Source: Lachnospiraceae bacterium
GTDB lineage: Bacteria; Bacillota_A; Clostridia; Lachnospirales; Lachnospiraceae
Reading direction: 5' to 3'
Assembly: GCA_004556565.1 (NCBI GenBank)
Contig: SFGN01000027.1
Coordinates: forward strand, 1-31,054
DNA length: 31,054 bases
Under the pieces are notes generated by a model. The model made no database searches. It saw only the letters and a list, made by a program, of their open reading frames with translations, and was not told the DNA's origin. Shown one piece after another: positions 1 through 8,330 of this stretch (within the stretch, counting starts at the first letter, position 1; every line of letters starts with the position of its first letter). The position numbers were made by a program, and so were the translations under genes.

Positions 1-8
1 ATAAAAAT

Positions 9-66
9 ACTCCTTTTCGATAAGAATTGTCATATCTGAATTCTTACCAAAAAGGAGTCATTTTTT
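9..66 (-). terminator. Bidirectional rho-independent terminator after the HAD gene
   Basis: An outer stem ACTCCTTTT / AAAAGGAGT (9-17 with 50-58) encloses an inner stem TAAGAATT / AATTCTTA. A T-run follows on the plus strand (61-66), and ATTTTTAT follows on the minus strand. It lies about 40 nt past the HAD stop codon, so it should end the transporter/HAD transcript. Confidence 0.8.
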
Positions 67-106
67 ACCAGAAACACAAACTTTTTTACACTACCTTTTG
101 TTGCGA

Positions 107-841
107 TTACATCACCAGCTCTATTAATTCCTCAAGATGATGAATTGTACTATCTGCTTCCTTTGGAATCGGAGAAGTTATTTGCCTCTGATAATAGATG
201 CCGATCATATGGCTGTTTTTTGCAAACCGCATATCATTCAGAGAATCCCCTACCATAGCGATAGCATCGCAGGGAATCCCGATCTGCACTGAGAACTGTT
301 CTGCCATATCAGGACAGGGTTTGGGTCTCATAACTGTATCCGCAGTTAAAATACAGTCAAAATACTTCTCTATACCCAATTTTTTCAGGCAGTAAAACGT
401 AAGCTCATAACTATCCGAGGTTGCGATTCCCAAATGAATCCCTTTCTCTTTCAATATCGGAAACAAAATCTCAAAATTTCCGGTTGCAACAACCTCTCCT
501 TCTCTCAAGCAAAAGGCTTCCAAATCACGAATCCATCTCCCGCGTACATCGTGTCTAATATAAATATGCCCTCCGGACAAAACATCTATCCAGGCATCGA
601 CCACATCTGCATTGGTTCCTGAAACAATCGGGGATTGTTCCATCAGAAGATCTCCCTGAAATCCGGCTGCATAAATTATCGCGCGAATGACTGCTTCTTT
701 ATCCCTCACCCCAACCTCATGAACAATCTGTAATGCCATTTTCTCAACTGGCTTTCTCCAGAAAGCCTGCAGGTCAATCAGCGTATCATCTTTATCAAAC
801 AAAATCGCTCTTATCGGCAATGTATGATTTTTCCTGATCAT
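107..841 (-). CDS. HAD-superfamily phosphatase
   Basis: Soluble HAD hydrolase of about 244 residues, probably a phosphoglycolate-phosphatase-like phosphomonoesterase; the substrate cannot be read from sequence. Motif I is FDKDDTLID near the N-terminus, with the nucleophile Asp and the Asp+2 general acid. Motif II is the Ser in ATSDS, motif III the Lys in RPKPCPDM, and motif IV VGDSLNDM. The long segment between motifs I and II is a helical C1-type cap. Motif I has Asp at +2 rather than the Ala-Gly of PhnX-type phosphonatases, so a C-P bond hydrolase is not indicated. The start at 841 is preferred because its ATG overlaps the permease TGA (ATGA). An in-frame ATG at 853 sits only one base after GGAGG. 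It is the last gene of the ABC-transporter operon, so its substrate probably relates to the imported compound. Confidence 0.85.
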   Translation of the reverse strand: MIRKNHTLPIRAILFDKDDTLIDLQAFWRKPVEKMALQIVHEVGVRDKEAVIRAIIYAAGFQGDLLMEQSPIVSGTNADVVDAWIDVLSGGHIYIRHDVRGRWIRDLEAFCLREGEVVATGNFEILFPILKEKGIHLGIATSDSYELTFYCLKKLGIEKYFDCILTADTVMRPKPCPDMAEQFSVQIGIPCDAIAMVGDSLNDMRFAKNSHMIGIYYQRQITSPIPKEADSTIHHLEELIELVM

Positions 842-2541
842 CGCTTTTTCCATGCCTCCGTCCGTTTTCCAAATATATGATTCAGCAGTTCATATCCAAG
901 CCGAACTGCAACATTGATTCCTAAAAGCACCATGCAGAGTGCTGCCGCCTGTGCATCCTTTCCGGCTCCCTGCACATTCATGATCAGTACGCTTGTCATC
1001 TGTGTTGCCGATGTACAAAGAAAGACAATCGCAGATACCGTAACCATGGAATTCATAAAAAAATACACAGCCATCTCTAAAATTGCCTGGCAGCTAAGCG
1101 GAATTGTAATTCGCAGCAATGTCTTTTCAAAAGGAACCTTTAAGGAATCGGAAACCAGTTCAAATTCCTTGTCCAGGCGTTTCAACGCAGTGGATGCCGT
1201 TATAAAAGGCACCGAAAAATAATGTATGATATTTACACAGACAAGAATTGCCGTTGTATTATATAAAAAGGCAAAGCTGTTTTCAATTACATAAGTTGTT
1301 CCCGGAATCGCAAACCATTTTGGATTAAAAAACAAAATGTATGCAAGACCGATTACCGTTCCCGGAATTGCGTTCGGCGCAATGGAAAAGAAATACAACA
1401 GCTTCCGCAATTTGGGAAAATGCCGTACTTTTTCCACGACATAGGCATCCAAAAATGCAACTATCGTTCCGAGGAAAGCAACGATAACGGATACTTTTAA
1501 GGATTGAAGAATTGCCCTCATTCCAATCCCTGAACTTATGGCTGAAAAATTATAATTTGACAACGTAAGAGTCAGATTGTAGGGCCAAAATGTTATCAGT
1601 GACCCATAAAGTGAAATACCAAAGAATCCCAGCATCAAAAGCGTTATCACTGCACAAAATACAAATCCGAAGATATCTGCCAAGCGGTTTTTCCTGATCC
1701 TGTAGGGAACTGATCTTGAAGATATTGCACTTGTTTGCTTCCTGCTTGTGATCCGGTCAACCACAAAAGATATCACAGTCGGAATCATCATCATAATTCC
1801 CAAAACCGCCCCTGCATTAAAATTCTGCTGTCCGATGACCTGTTTATAAATATCGGTTGCCAGCACATTATAATTGCCGCCGACTACACTGGGCGCGCCA
1901 AAATCCGTAAAGCTGTAAGTAAAGCATACAAACAAGGCATTGATCAGACCGTATTTGATACCCGGAATTGTAATTGTAAACATTTTCCGCAAACTGCCTG
2001 TCCCCATAACCTCTGCTGCTTCATACAGCCGATTATCTGCCGCCGAGAAAGCAACCATCAGGATCATAAGAGCCACCGGAATCCCATAAATGGTTTCCGA
2101 GATGATGATACCGGTTCTCCCATACAAGGGAATCACAAATCCAAGTCCCGTCAGAATTCCCTTGTTCCCAAACAGATAAATCAGAGACATTCCGAGCAGC
2201 ATTGTCGGTGCAAACATAGGAAGTCTTGCAATAAACTGAAAGAACATCTTTCCCGGAATATTCCTTCTGGTCAGCACATATGCCAGAATAAAGGCAATGG
2301 TTACCGATAGAATCGTAGAAATGACAGCAACAGTCAATGAATGATTCAGGGACAAAAGCATTGACGGCGTGCCGATGTACTTCTGAAACTGCATCAGTCC
2401 GGCAAAGCTGCCGTCTTTATCCTGAAAGGCTTTTCCGAGCAGCATAACAAGAGGCCCCAGCAAAAAGATGCAAAAAATCAGGAAAATACAAAATATAATC
2501 ACAAATTTTGTAATTTCTTCTCTTGTCCACTTCCTCATCAC
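838..2541 (-). CDS. ABC importer permease, two fused permease domains (AEP/iron/thiamine type)
   Basis: Inner-membrane permease of about 567 residues with two homologous transmembrane domains in one chain, as in the FbpB, ThiP and putative 2-aminoethylphosphonate (AEP) permease families. Each half carries an EAA-type cytoplasmic loop that contacts the ATPase: EAAEVMGTGSLRKMF in the N-terminal half and a diverged loop around VSDSLKVPFEKTLL in the C-terminal half. About twelve hydrophobic segments are visible. The GTG start at 2541 overlaps the ATPase stop and lies 8 nt after GGAGG; an ATG one codon later is equally possible. The frame is open throughout, although the ATPase gene upstream is disrupted, so it may be poorly expressed or cut off from its engine. 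AEP is one substrate guess among several. Confidence 0.85.
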   Translation of the reverse strand: MMRKWTREEITKFVIIFCIFLIFCIFLLGPLVMLLGKAFQDKDGSFAGLMQFQKYIGTPSMLLSLNHSLTVAVISTILSVTIAFILAYVLTRRNIPGKMFFQFIARLPMFAPTMLLGMSLIYLFGNKGILTGLGFVIPLYGRTGIIISETIYGIPVALMILMVAFSAADNRLYEAAEVMGTGSLRKMFTITIPGIKYGLINALFVCFTYSFTDFGAPSVVGGNYNVLATDIYKQVIGQQNFNAGAVLGIMMMIPTVISFVVDRITSRKQTSAISSRSVPYRIRKNRLADIFGFVFCAVITLLMLGFFGISLYGSLITFWPYNLTLTLSNYNFSAISSGIGMRAILQSLKVSVIVAFLGTIVAFLDAYVVEKVRHFPKLRKLLYFFSIAPNAIPGTVIGLAYILFFNPKWFAIPGTTYVIENSFAFLYNTTAILVCVNIIHYFSVPFITASTALKRLDKEFELVSDSLKVPFEKTLLRITIPLSCQAILEMAVYFFMNSMVTVSAIVFLCTSATQMTSVLIMNVQGAGKDAQAAALCMVLLGINVAVRLGYELLNHIFGKRTEAWKKR

Positions 2542-3473
2542 AAAATACTTCCTCCTTCAAAATGCAGCACCTGCTTTTGGGGAAAGCTTAAATAAACCGG
2601 AGTTCCCACCTGTAAATTCATATCTGACACGCGTTCTGCAGAAATATCAATCAAAAGCTCGCCATCCTTGTTCAACGCCTCTGCTATCGCTGATAACCGG
2701 CAATAATTGCCTCTGAACTCAATGTTTGTCAGCACCGCCTGACTTTCCCCCATGGTTCTGTCCACATTAATATACTCCGGTCGTATTGCCTGAATTCCTT
2801 TTCCGTCATTCCAAAAATTGATCGCACCAATAAAGTCAGCAACAAACTTGTTCGCCGGATGATGATATATTTCCCAGGAATTTCCTTCCTGAATCAATTT
2901 TGCTCTGTCCATTACAACAATTCTGTCGGCCATCGTCATTGCTTCTTCCTGATCATGTGTTACCATAATCGTCGTTAACTTTAACTCCTTTTGAATTCTG
3001 CGGATTTCCTGACGCAGCTTTACACGGACCTTTGCATCCAAAGCGGAAAGCGGCTCATCCAAAAGCAGGAAATCCGGTTTCACAGCAATCGCCCTTGCCA
3101 ATGCCACACGCTGCTGTTCTCCGCCAGAAAGCTGTGCAGGATAACGGTTACTTGCTGATTTTAAATTGACCATATCCAGATAACACATGACCGTTTCCCG
3201 GATTTCATCCTTTTTCATTTTTCTATTTCTTAATCCATACGCCACATTTTCAAACGCGGTCAGATTCGGGAAAAGGACATAAGATTGAAAGACAATGCCG
3301 AAGTTTCGTTTTGAAGACGGTACATTTGTCACATCTTTTTCATTCAAATATATATTCCCGGAAGTAGGCTCGTCCAGTCCTGCAATCAGCCGCAACAGGG
3401 TGGACTTCCCACAGCCGGACGGTCCTAAAAGACACACGAATTCCCCTTCGTATAAATTAAAACTAATGTCATC
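2538..3473 (-). pseudogene. ABC importer ATPase, main (3') part, interrupted by IS66
   Basis: This part holds nearly all of a CUT1/FbpC-like nucleotide-binding subunit: Walker A GPSGCGKST, Q-loop in VFQSYVLFP, signature LSGGEQQRV, Walker B LLLDEPLSALD, H-loop VTHDQEE, and a short C-terminal TOBE-like regulatory domain. The first 20 codons lie on the other side of the IS element, at 5299-5358. Removing the element and one copy of the 8-bp duplication restores one frame of 331 codons with a normal N-terminus. The missing piece holds the first beta strand and the A-loop Tyr (KQYG) that stacks on ATP adenine. Read-through from a TTG at 3518 inside the IS end would give a 326-residue hybrid, but that TTG has no ribosome binding site. 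Probably inactive or strongly impaired. Confidence 0.9.
3466..3473. repeat. Target-site duplication, left copy
   Basis: ATGTCATC directly flanks the left IS66 inverted repeat and matches exactly the 8 bases after the right repeat at 5291-5298. Eight bases is the usual IS66 duplication length. Confidence 0.95.
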
Positions 3474-3485
3474 GTAACTATTCAG
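3474..3485 (+). repeat. IS66 left terminal inverted repeat
   Basis: GTAACTATTCAG starts directly after the left duplication. IS66 ends characteristically begin with GTAA. Confidence 0.93.
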
Positions 3486-3812
3486 TACCCTGTTAAGGGC
3501 ACCTTGATTTTTAGGCAAAACAGAGAAAATAAAATTTCTGTTTCGTCATCATTTTAGTGTAAAAAGTGGATAACTTTTTAGTATGCCTGCCAAGTGCTTT
3601 GGGTTTGTGGATTACTGAAACATAACTCCTTAGTTTTATCCAGATAACAGCGTATTTGTGCATTTTATCCGGGTGTTAGCAGCATTTAATCTCTGATTTT
3701 TTCTGGTTATCCACCGTCATTTTGACAATACACCAAAACCTTACGATTCGCTTTTTATCCCATTTTCCGTTAAAATAGAAGTATCAAATTTTAACGGAAG
3801 AAGGTGGTCTGA

Positions 3813-5270
3813 TTGACAAAAGATGAAATGAATAAGCAATTATTACAGCAGGTTAATTCATTAACATCAACCGTAGATTCCCTGAATGCTACAATCAATG
3901 CGCAAACACAGTTAATCGCTCAACTCAATCAGACGATACAGGAACTAAAGGAACAGCTTAATAAGAACTCCCAAAACAGTTCCAAACCACCTTCCAGTGA
4001 TGGTTTCAAAAAGTCTGCCCCTAAGAGTCTGCGAAAACCATCCGGTAAAAAGGTTGGCGGTCAGAGCGGACACCAGGGGACACATCTGGCGGTAATAACA
4101 GCTCCGGATGAAATCGTCAAGCATATGCCATCCTCATGCGAAGGATGCCCGCATTATCAGTTATGCAAAGGCACTGCATGTATCGCAGAGAAACGCCATG
4201 TTATTGATGCGGTTGTTACAGTCAATATAACGGAGCATCAGGCACTGGAGCTTCCAATCTGTATGCTGTATGGAGATACCCGCAGAGGAGCTTTCCCTTC
4301 TGACATAAAAGCAACCGTACAGTATGGTGAAAACCTGCAGGCATTAGCTGTTGCACTAAATACCGTAGGTGCGGTCAGCGTCAAACGCACCCATGAGATT
4401 CTTTCCGGAGTATTTAACATTCCGATTGCAACAGGAACGATCAGCAGCATGGTAAAAAGATGCGCTGACAGTCTGAGTGAAACAATAGGTAAGATCAAGG
4501 ATAAGATGATCGGTTCCGCACTTGGACATTTCGATGAAACCGGAACCAGAGTGGATAAAAAACTCTGGTGGGTTCATGATGCCTCAAACTGTGAATACAC
4601 CTATCTTGCTATCAGTCCCAAACGTGGAACTGCAGGCATGGAGCAATGCGGTGTTCTCCCGGAATTCAAAGGGATTGCCATGCATGACTGCTGGGCTTCC
4701 TACTGGAATTATCCGGATATTCAGCATGCGGTCTGCTGTGCCCATCTTCTCCGTGAATTAACAGGGATTGATGAAAATCATCCTGAGCAGAAGTGGGCAT
4801 CTGCATTTATAGACCTTTTACTGGAAATGAAAAAGGTCAAAGATAAAGCCATAGAAAAAGGTAAGGACTCTCTGAGCTATTATCACTATCATAAGTTCGA
4901 TAAGAAGTATGATGAACTCATCGAACAGGCTCGGAAGGAAAATCCCCTTCCCGAAACCACTAAGAAAAAACGTGGTCGGAAGAAAAAAGGAAAAATCCTT
5001 GCCCTTGTAGAGCGCCTTGCGAATTACAAGGCCTCAGTCTGCCTTTTTATCCATAACTTCATGGTTCCGTTTGATAACAACCAGGCGGAACGTGATCTTC
5101 GGATGATAAAAGTCAAGACAAAAGTATCCGGATGCTTCCGAACTGAGGAAGGTGCCAGAGATTATCTGAAAATCATGTCTTACATTGGTACGGCACATAA
5201 GCAGGGATACAATGCTTACAAAGCAATCAAAAATGCGATCTCAGGTCACCCTGATTTCATCTTTGAATAA
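3813..5270 (+). CDS. IS66-family transposase (TnpC type)
   Basis: DDE transposase of 485 residues that mobilises the surrounding element. An N-terminal leucine-zipper-like helix (about residues 8-50) is followed by the family motif SSKPPSSDGF. Next come a Cys-rich zinc-binding segment (CEGCPHYQLC and downstream Cys) and the catalytic core. Candidate acidic residues are Asp241 in FDETG, Asp292 in MHDCW and Glu426 in NNQAERDLRM. The length fits stand-alone family members. The TTG start at 3813 follows AAGGTGG at a suitable distance. The stop lies only 20 nt from the right end of the element. No frameshift or internal stop is seen, so it is probably functional. Confidence 0.97.
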   Translation: MTKDEMNKQLLQQVNSLTSTVDSLNATINAQTQLIAQLNQTIQELKEQLNKNSQNSSKPPSSDGFKKSAPKSLRKPSGKKVGGQSGHQGTHLAVITAPDEIVKHMPSSCEGCPHYQLCKGTACIAEKRHVIDAVVTVNITEHQALELPICMLYGDTRRGAFPSDIKATVQYGENLQALAVALNTVGAVSVKRTHEILSGVFNIPIATGTISSMVKRCADSLSETIGKIKDKMIGSALGHFDETGTRVDKKLWWVHDASNCEYTYLAISPKRGTAGMEQCGVLPEFKGIAMHDCWASYWNYPDIQHAVCCAHLLRELTGIDENHPEQKWASAFIDLLLEMKKVKDKAIEKGKDSLSYYHYHKFDKKYDELIEQARKENPLPETTKKKRGRKKKGKILALVERLANYKASVCLFIHNFMVPFDNNQAERDLRMIKVKTKVSGCFRTEEGARDYLKIMSYIGTAHKQGYNAYKAIKNAISGHPDFIFE

Positions 5271-5278
5271 GGGTGGTT

Positions 5279-5290
5279 CTGAATAGTTAC
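5279..5290 (-). repeat. IS66 right terminal inverted repeat
   Basis: CTGAATAGTTAC is the exact complement of the left repeat and is followed directly by the second ATGTCATC copy. Confidence 0.93.
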
Positions 5291-5298
5291 ATGTCATC
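5291..5298. repeat. Target-site duplication, right copy
   Basis: ATGTCATC, identical to 3466-3473; it marks the insertion point inside the ABC ATPase gene. Confidence 0.95.
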
Positions 5299-5358
5299 TA
5301 ATACAACCTGTCTGCCATATTGTTTTGTGACATGTTCTAAGCGAATCGCCGTATTCAT
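5299..5358 (-). pseudogene. ABC importer ATPase, severed 5' end (first 20 codons)
   Basis: Translating the minus strand from the ATG at 5356-5358 gives 20 residues beginning MNTAIRLEHVTKQYG. This is the classic ABC-ATPase opening: a beta strand followed by the K-Q-Y-G A-loop. The frame continues exactly into the Asp-Asp-Ile-Ser of the downstream part once the insertion is removed. GGAGA lies about 10 nt upstream of the ATG. Translation now runs into the IS inverted repeat instead. Confidence 0.9.
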
Positions 5359-5451
5359 ATAACGATTTTCTCCATTTCTTCTTAAATTCTTAACGAACAA
5401 TGCGTTCTTCTTCATTCCTATGATTTAAAAATTTAAAACTAATTTATTATA

Positions 5452-5489
5452 AAAACGGACAATATTTCTGCTAAGATATTGCCCGTTTT
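5452..5489 (-). terminator. Attenuator/terminator between substrate-binding protein and ATPase genes
   Basis: On the minus strand, CGGGCAATAT and ATATTGTCCG pair around a roughly 10-nt loop and are followed by TTTTT. The hairpin sits between the stop of the binding-protein remnant (5504) and the ATPase start (5358). This is the usual place for a partial terminator that keeps binding-protein mRNA in excess. Confidence 0.75.
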
Positions 5490-5503
5490 CATATTGCTTT
5501 CAA

Positions 5504-5653
5504 TTACTCTGTGCTTTTTGCATAAAACAGCTCTGTCCACTGTTCAAGAATTGCTTCACGGTTCGTTGTGCACCAGTTAAAATCGATATCGAGCAATTGA
5601 TCAACCGGATTCTCCGTATACCCGGCGCCTCCGCTTTTCCCTCTCTGTGTGAC
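5504..5653 (-). pseudogene. C-terminal remnant of an ABC substrate-binding protein
   Basis: The minus-strand frame ending at the TAA at 5504-5506 encodes about 49 residues, including KSGGAGYTENPVDQLLDIDF, then NWCTTNREAILEQW and a charged end. This resembles the C-terminal helix of extracellular solute-binding proteins of iron/AEP-type importers (W-x(3)-NR-x(3)-L-x-EW). It lies directly upstream of the ATPase gene, where the binding protein of this importer would be expected. An in-frame TAG at 5657-5659 and unrelated sequence beyond show that the front roughly 300 codons are gone. The family is inferred from the short tail and the position. Confidence 0.65.
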
Positions 5654-5890
5654 GTTCTATACGTTTGTAAATATTCGGATATAACACCGGAGAAATTCTT
5701 CCAACCAGGGAACGACTTATCACCAATCAAACGTAAAGCAATTGAGAAAATCAAAGACTCGACTGATGATAGTCTCGCTCTGCTCTCTGGTTTAATGGGC
5801 AGAATAAATGATGAATTAGAAAAAGGCGGTCAGCGGTGGCTGTATTATGTTAGCCACAAACTGACCGTCTTTTTGGTTCTACATTTGTGA
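5645..5890 (+). pseudogene. C-terminal remnant of an XRE-family HTH regulator
   Basis: The plus-strand frame contains VCKYSDITPEKFF followed by a helical tail (SPIKRKAIEKIKDSTDDSLA, then LLSGLMGRIND). This is the pattern after the helix-turn-helix of short clostridial XRE repressors (…DITPEEFF… plus a Leu-rich dimer helix). The helix-turn-helix itself is missing, and upstream sequence in this frame overlaps the binding-protein remnant on the other strand. The frame reads on into the terminator hairpin instead of stopping, so the native stop may be lost. It is an opposite-strand remnant joined tail-to-tail with the transporter remnant, as expected of a deletion junction. Confidence 0.5.
5826..5875. 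terminator. Bidirectional rho-independent terminator
   Basis: A long hairpin pairs GGCGGTCAG with CTGACCGTC, with an inner GTGGCT / AGCCAC stem. T-runs flank it on both strands. It serves the GH36 gene on the minus strand and the XRE remnant on the plus strand. Confidence 0.85.
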
Positions 5891-5922
5891 AAATGACTTA
5901 ATCAATCCAAGAATACTCTCTG

Positions 5923-8109
5923 TTATAATTCAATCTTTTTCAAATGAATTTCAACGGACACATCATCTCCTTTTATCTCAGGCAACAATATTCCTCCTGA
6001 CATCAGTGCCTGCCCTGTATAGACATATCCATTTTTTACATTCTGATATTTTGCAACTGTATCAAGACCGGAAAGCCTGATTCTCCGGCGCAAAGTATTC
6101 GACGCCGCCCGAAATACCACGCCCTGCACCAACACATCTGCCTTTTTTTCGGAAACAAAGGCCCATACGGACATATTGTCATCATGTGGATTGCTTAACC
6201 GGTAATACAAGCCGTTATAAATCAGACTTTGATATTCTTTATAAACACTTACCTGTGCGGCTATCTCCGCCTTTTCTTCTGAACTTAATTTATTCAGGTC
6301 AAGCTCATAGCCGAAACTGCCTGCCATCGCTACTGTTCCTCTCGTCTGAATGGAAGTACTTCTGCCTGTCTGATGATTCGGAACGGCTGAAACATGGGAG
6401 CCGACAGCTGAAATCGGATAGAAGAAGCTCGTCCCATATTGGATAAAGGTTCTCTCATGTGCGTCCGTATCATCACTGCACCATATCTGCGGGCAATAGT
6501 ACAGCATACCTGCATCAAATCTTCCCCCGCCCCCGCTGCAGCCTTCAAATAATACATCCGGGAATTCACCGGTCAGCCTTTCCAATAATTCATATAAGCC
6601 CAAAACATACCTGTGAGGCATTTCCATTTGACGGTGCTTCGGCAGAGTTTCAGTATACCAGTCACATATACTCCGGTTCATATCCCATTTTACATATTCA
6701 ATATTGTTTTCCTTCAGAATTTTACTGATAACCTGATATAAATATTCTACAACTTCTGTATTGGACATATCCAGAACAAGCTGATATCTGCTCCTCATCG
6801 GATTTCTGCCGGGAATCCTTATCGCCCACTCCGGATGTTTTTGAAACAACCCACTGTCTTCAGAAACCATTTCCGGTTCAAACCATATTCCAAACTTCAT
6901 TCCCATTTTGTTGATTCGTTCCACAAGGCTTTTGAGCCCGCCCCGGATTTTTTCTTCATTTACAAACCAGTCCCCAAGCCCCGATGTGTCTGAATCCCGT
7001 TTCCCGAACCATCCATCATCCAGAACCATCATATCGATGCCAAGTTCTGACGCCTGCTTCGCAATTTTTTCAATTTTTTTATCATCAAAATCAAAATACG
7101 TTGCCTCCCAGTTGTTAATCAGAACCGGGCGCTTTGCCAGTTTATATTTACCTCTGCACACATGATTGCGGATAATATCATGAAAATGATGAGAAAGCTC
7201 TCCCATACCGTGACCGGAACAGGATAAAATCACTTCCGGCGCATAGAAGCTCCCGCCTGCTTCCAGTGTCCACGCAAATGTATCCGGATTTATTCCCATC
7301 ACAACACGTACCTGATCTAACTGATCCTTCTCGACCTGTGTCTGAAATCCTCCGCTATACATAAGCGCGGCTCCTATACAAAATCCCTGTGTTTCCGTAC
7401 ATCCTCGTTCACATAACAGCACGGCGGGATTCTGCTGGTGGCTGGATGTCCCTCTGGTGCTGCTGCTCTCCTGAATCCCATGTATCAGAGATGTCCTTTC
7501 TGCCTGACGCTCCATTGTATGCCTGCCATGAAAATGAATCCACTCCCAGTCTCCATATGGCATATCCAGACACAGGCTATGCACCCGGTTAATAACTATG
7601 GGAGAATTCCCCCGGTTTTTGACGATTACGCTTCTTGTGATCACATCCGCCTGCGAAAATACGCCGTACAGCAGAATCACTTCCGTCTCAGACGCAGTGT
7701 CTTTTAACATGATTTCCAACGTTTCAGCCTCATTTTCATCCGCATATACCGCAGGAAGCCCCGGAATTCCATACTTACCCTTCTTGATATGATATTCTTT
7801 AAATCTAAGGTCAAGCGCGCTGCTTCCATCCTCATGTGTTACAGAAACAGCAGGTATGCGGAAGTCACCCGTGCCGGCCGCCGCATATTCCAGAGGCAGC
7901 GTATTTAATGAATACGTTCTCAGATCTCCCGCTTCATAAATATTACCCGCAAATCCGACATCCGGATAATCCAGAAGATAATCCATACAACAGCCTGTTT
8001 TTGCACCATACCATAAATGATTTAACACACCGAAAGCATCTGCCTTCATTTGATAAAGTGTATTTTCCGTCTCTAAACTAAACACATTGTTTTCCACTGT
8101 TATAGCCAT
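5923..8109 (-). CDS. Alpha-galactosidase, glycoside hydrolase family 36
   Basis: Retaining alpha-galactosidase of about 728 residues, the usual bacterial GH36 size, releasing terminal alpha-1,6-galactose from raffinose-family sugars or galactomannan oligomers. An N-terminal beta-sandwich domain (about 1-330) precedes the TIM barrel. The barrel starts near PVLINNWEATYFDF and includes MVLDDGWFG and WFEPEM. The catalytic nucleophile is Asp476 in KWDMNRS and the acid/base is about Asp546 in CSDDTDA. A C-terminal beta domain follows. There is no signal peptide, so it is cytoplasmic. The ATG at 8109 is chosen because AAAGGAAA precedes it by 7 nt; a longer frame to 8178 has no comparable site. It is divergent from the AraC-type gene and has no sugar-transport genes beside it here. 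Confidence 0.95.
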   Translation of the reverse strand: MAITVENNVFSLETENTLYQMKADAFGVLNHLWYGAKTGCCMDYLLDYPDVGFAGNIYEAGDLRTYSLNTLPLEYAAAGTGDFRIPAVSVTHEDGSSALDLRFKEYHIKKGKYGIPGLPAVYADENEAETLEIMLKDTASETEVILLYGVFSQADVITRSVIVKNRGNSPIVINRVHSLCLDMPYGDWEWIHFHGRHTMERQAERTSLIHGIQESSSTRGTSSHQQNPAVLLCERGCTETQGFCIGAALMYSGGFQTQVEKDQLDQVRVVMGINPDTFAWTLEAGGSFYAPEVILSCSGHGMGELSHHFHDIIRNHVCRGKYKLAKRPVLINNWEATYFDFDDKKIEKIAKQASELGIDMMVLDDGWFGKRDSDTSGLGDWFVNEEKIRGGLKSLVERINKMGMKFGIWFEPEMVSEDSGLFQKHPEWAIRIPGRNPMRSRYQLVLDMSNTEVVEYLYQVISKILKENNIEYVKWDMNRSICDWYTETLPKHRQMEMPHRYVLGLYELLERLTGEFPDVLFEGCSGGGGRFDAGMLYYCPQIWCSDDTDAHERTFIQYGTSFFYPISAVGSHVSAVPNHQTGRSTSIQTRGTVAMAGSFGYELDLNKLSSEEKAEIAAQVSVYKEYQSLIYNGLYYRLSNPHDDNMSVWAFVSEKKADVLVQGVVFRAASNTLRRRIRLSGLDTVAKYQNVKNGYVYTGQALMSGGILLPEIKGDDVSVEIHLKKIEL

Positions 8110-8189
8110 ACTCTGATTTCCTTTCCCCATTATGTTTTTATTCAAGAAGAACAAAAAGCAACATATCCGAAATAACATTTCAAGTATAA

Positions 8190-8215
8190 TTTATTTTTGA
8201 CAAGTCAATTATAAC
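8190..8215. promoter_or_regulatory. Imperfect palindrome in the GH36/araC divergent promoter region
   Basis: TTGAC-AA-GTCAA (8197-8208) lies in the AT-rich gap between the divergent genes. On the minus strand it overlaps a possible -35 element (TTGACT, with TACTTG about 16 nt on). It is a plausible site for the AraC-type regulator; no functional evidence is visible. Confidence 0.35.
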
Positions 8216-8330
8216 ATACCCATTTGCTAACAATAAATAGCACTGTTTTTCATTTTATATATCATAATGCTTTCTTTTATGATATAATATTAAATAATGA
8301 CGCATTTAGGTATATAAGAAGGAGTTTGAA

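Larger units (their letters stand above)
3474..5290 (+). mobile_element. Complete IS66-family insertion sequence (1817 bp)
   Basis: The element is bounded by the terminal inverted repeat GTAACTATTCAG at 3474-3485 and its complement at 5279-5290; the match continues imperfectly inward (15 of the first 16 bases). Perfect 8-bp direct repeats flank it. It carries one transposase gene and no TnpA- or TnpB-type accessory genes, the compact arrangement seen in many Firmicutes IS66 elements. Positions 3519-3812 hold no gene; this AT-rich leader probably contains the transposase promoter. Perfect repeats and an intact transposase point to a recent insertion. It landed in the ABC ATPase gene, antiparallel to it. 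Confidence 0.96.

Noticed and set aside
1735..2310. 191-codon plus-strand frame opposite the permease
   Set aside because: It is antisense to a clearly conserved permease; its His/Asn/Lys-rich composition is typical of a reverse-strand shadow.
3740..5350. GATTCGCTT near 3745 and its complement near 5340 as alternative IS ends
   Set aside because: The GTAACTATTCAG ends with an exact 8-bp duplication and restoration of the ATPase frame are decisive; the 9-base match is chance.
5597..5890. Intact 97-codon gene
   Set aside because: TTG start without a ribosome binding site, missing helix-turn-helix, and read-through into a terminator hairpin; better explained as an XRE remnant.
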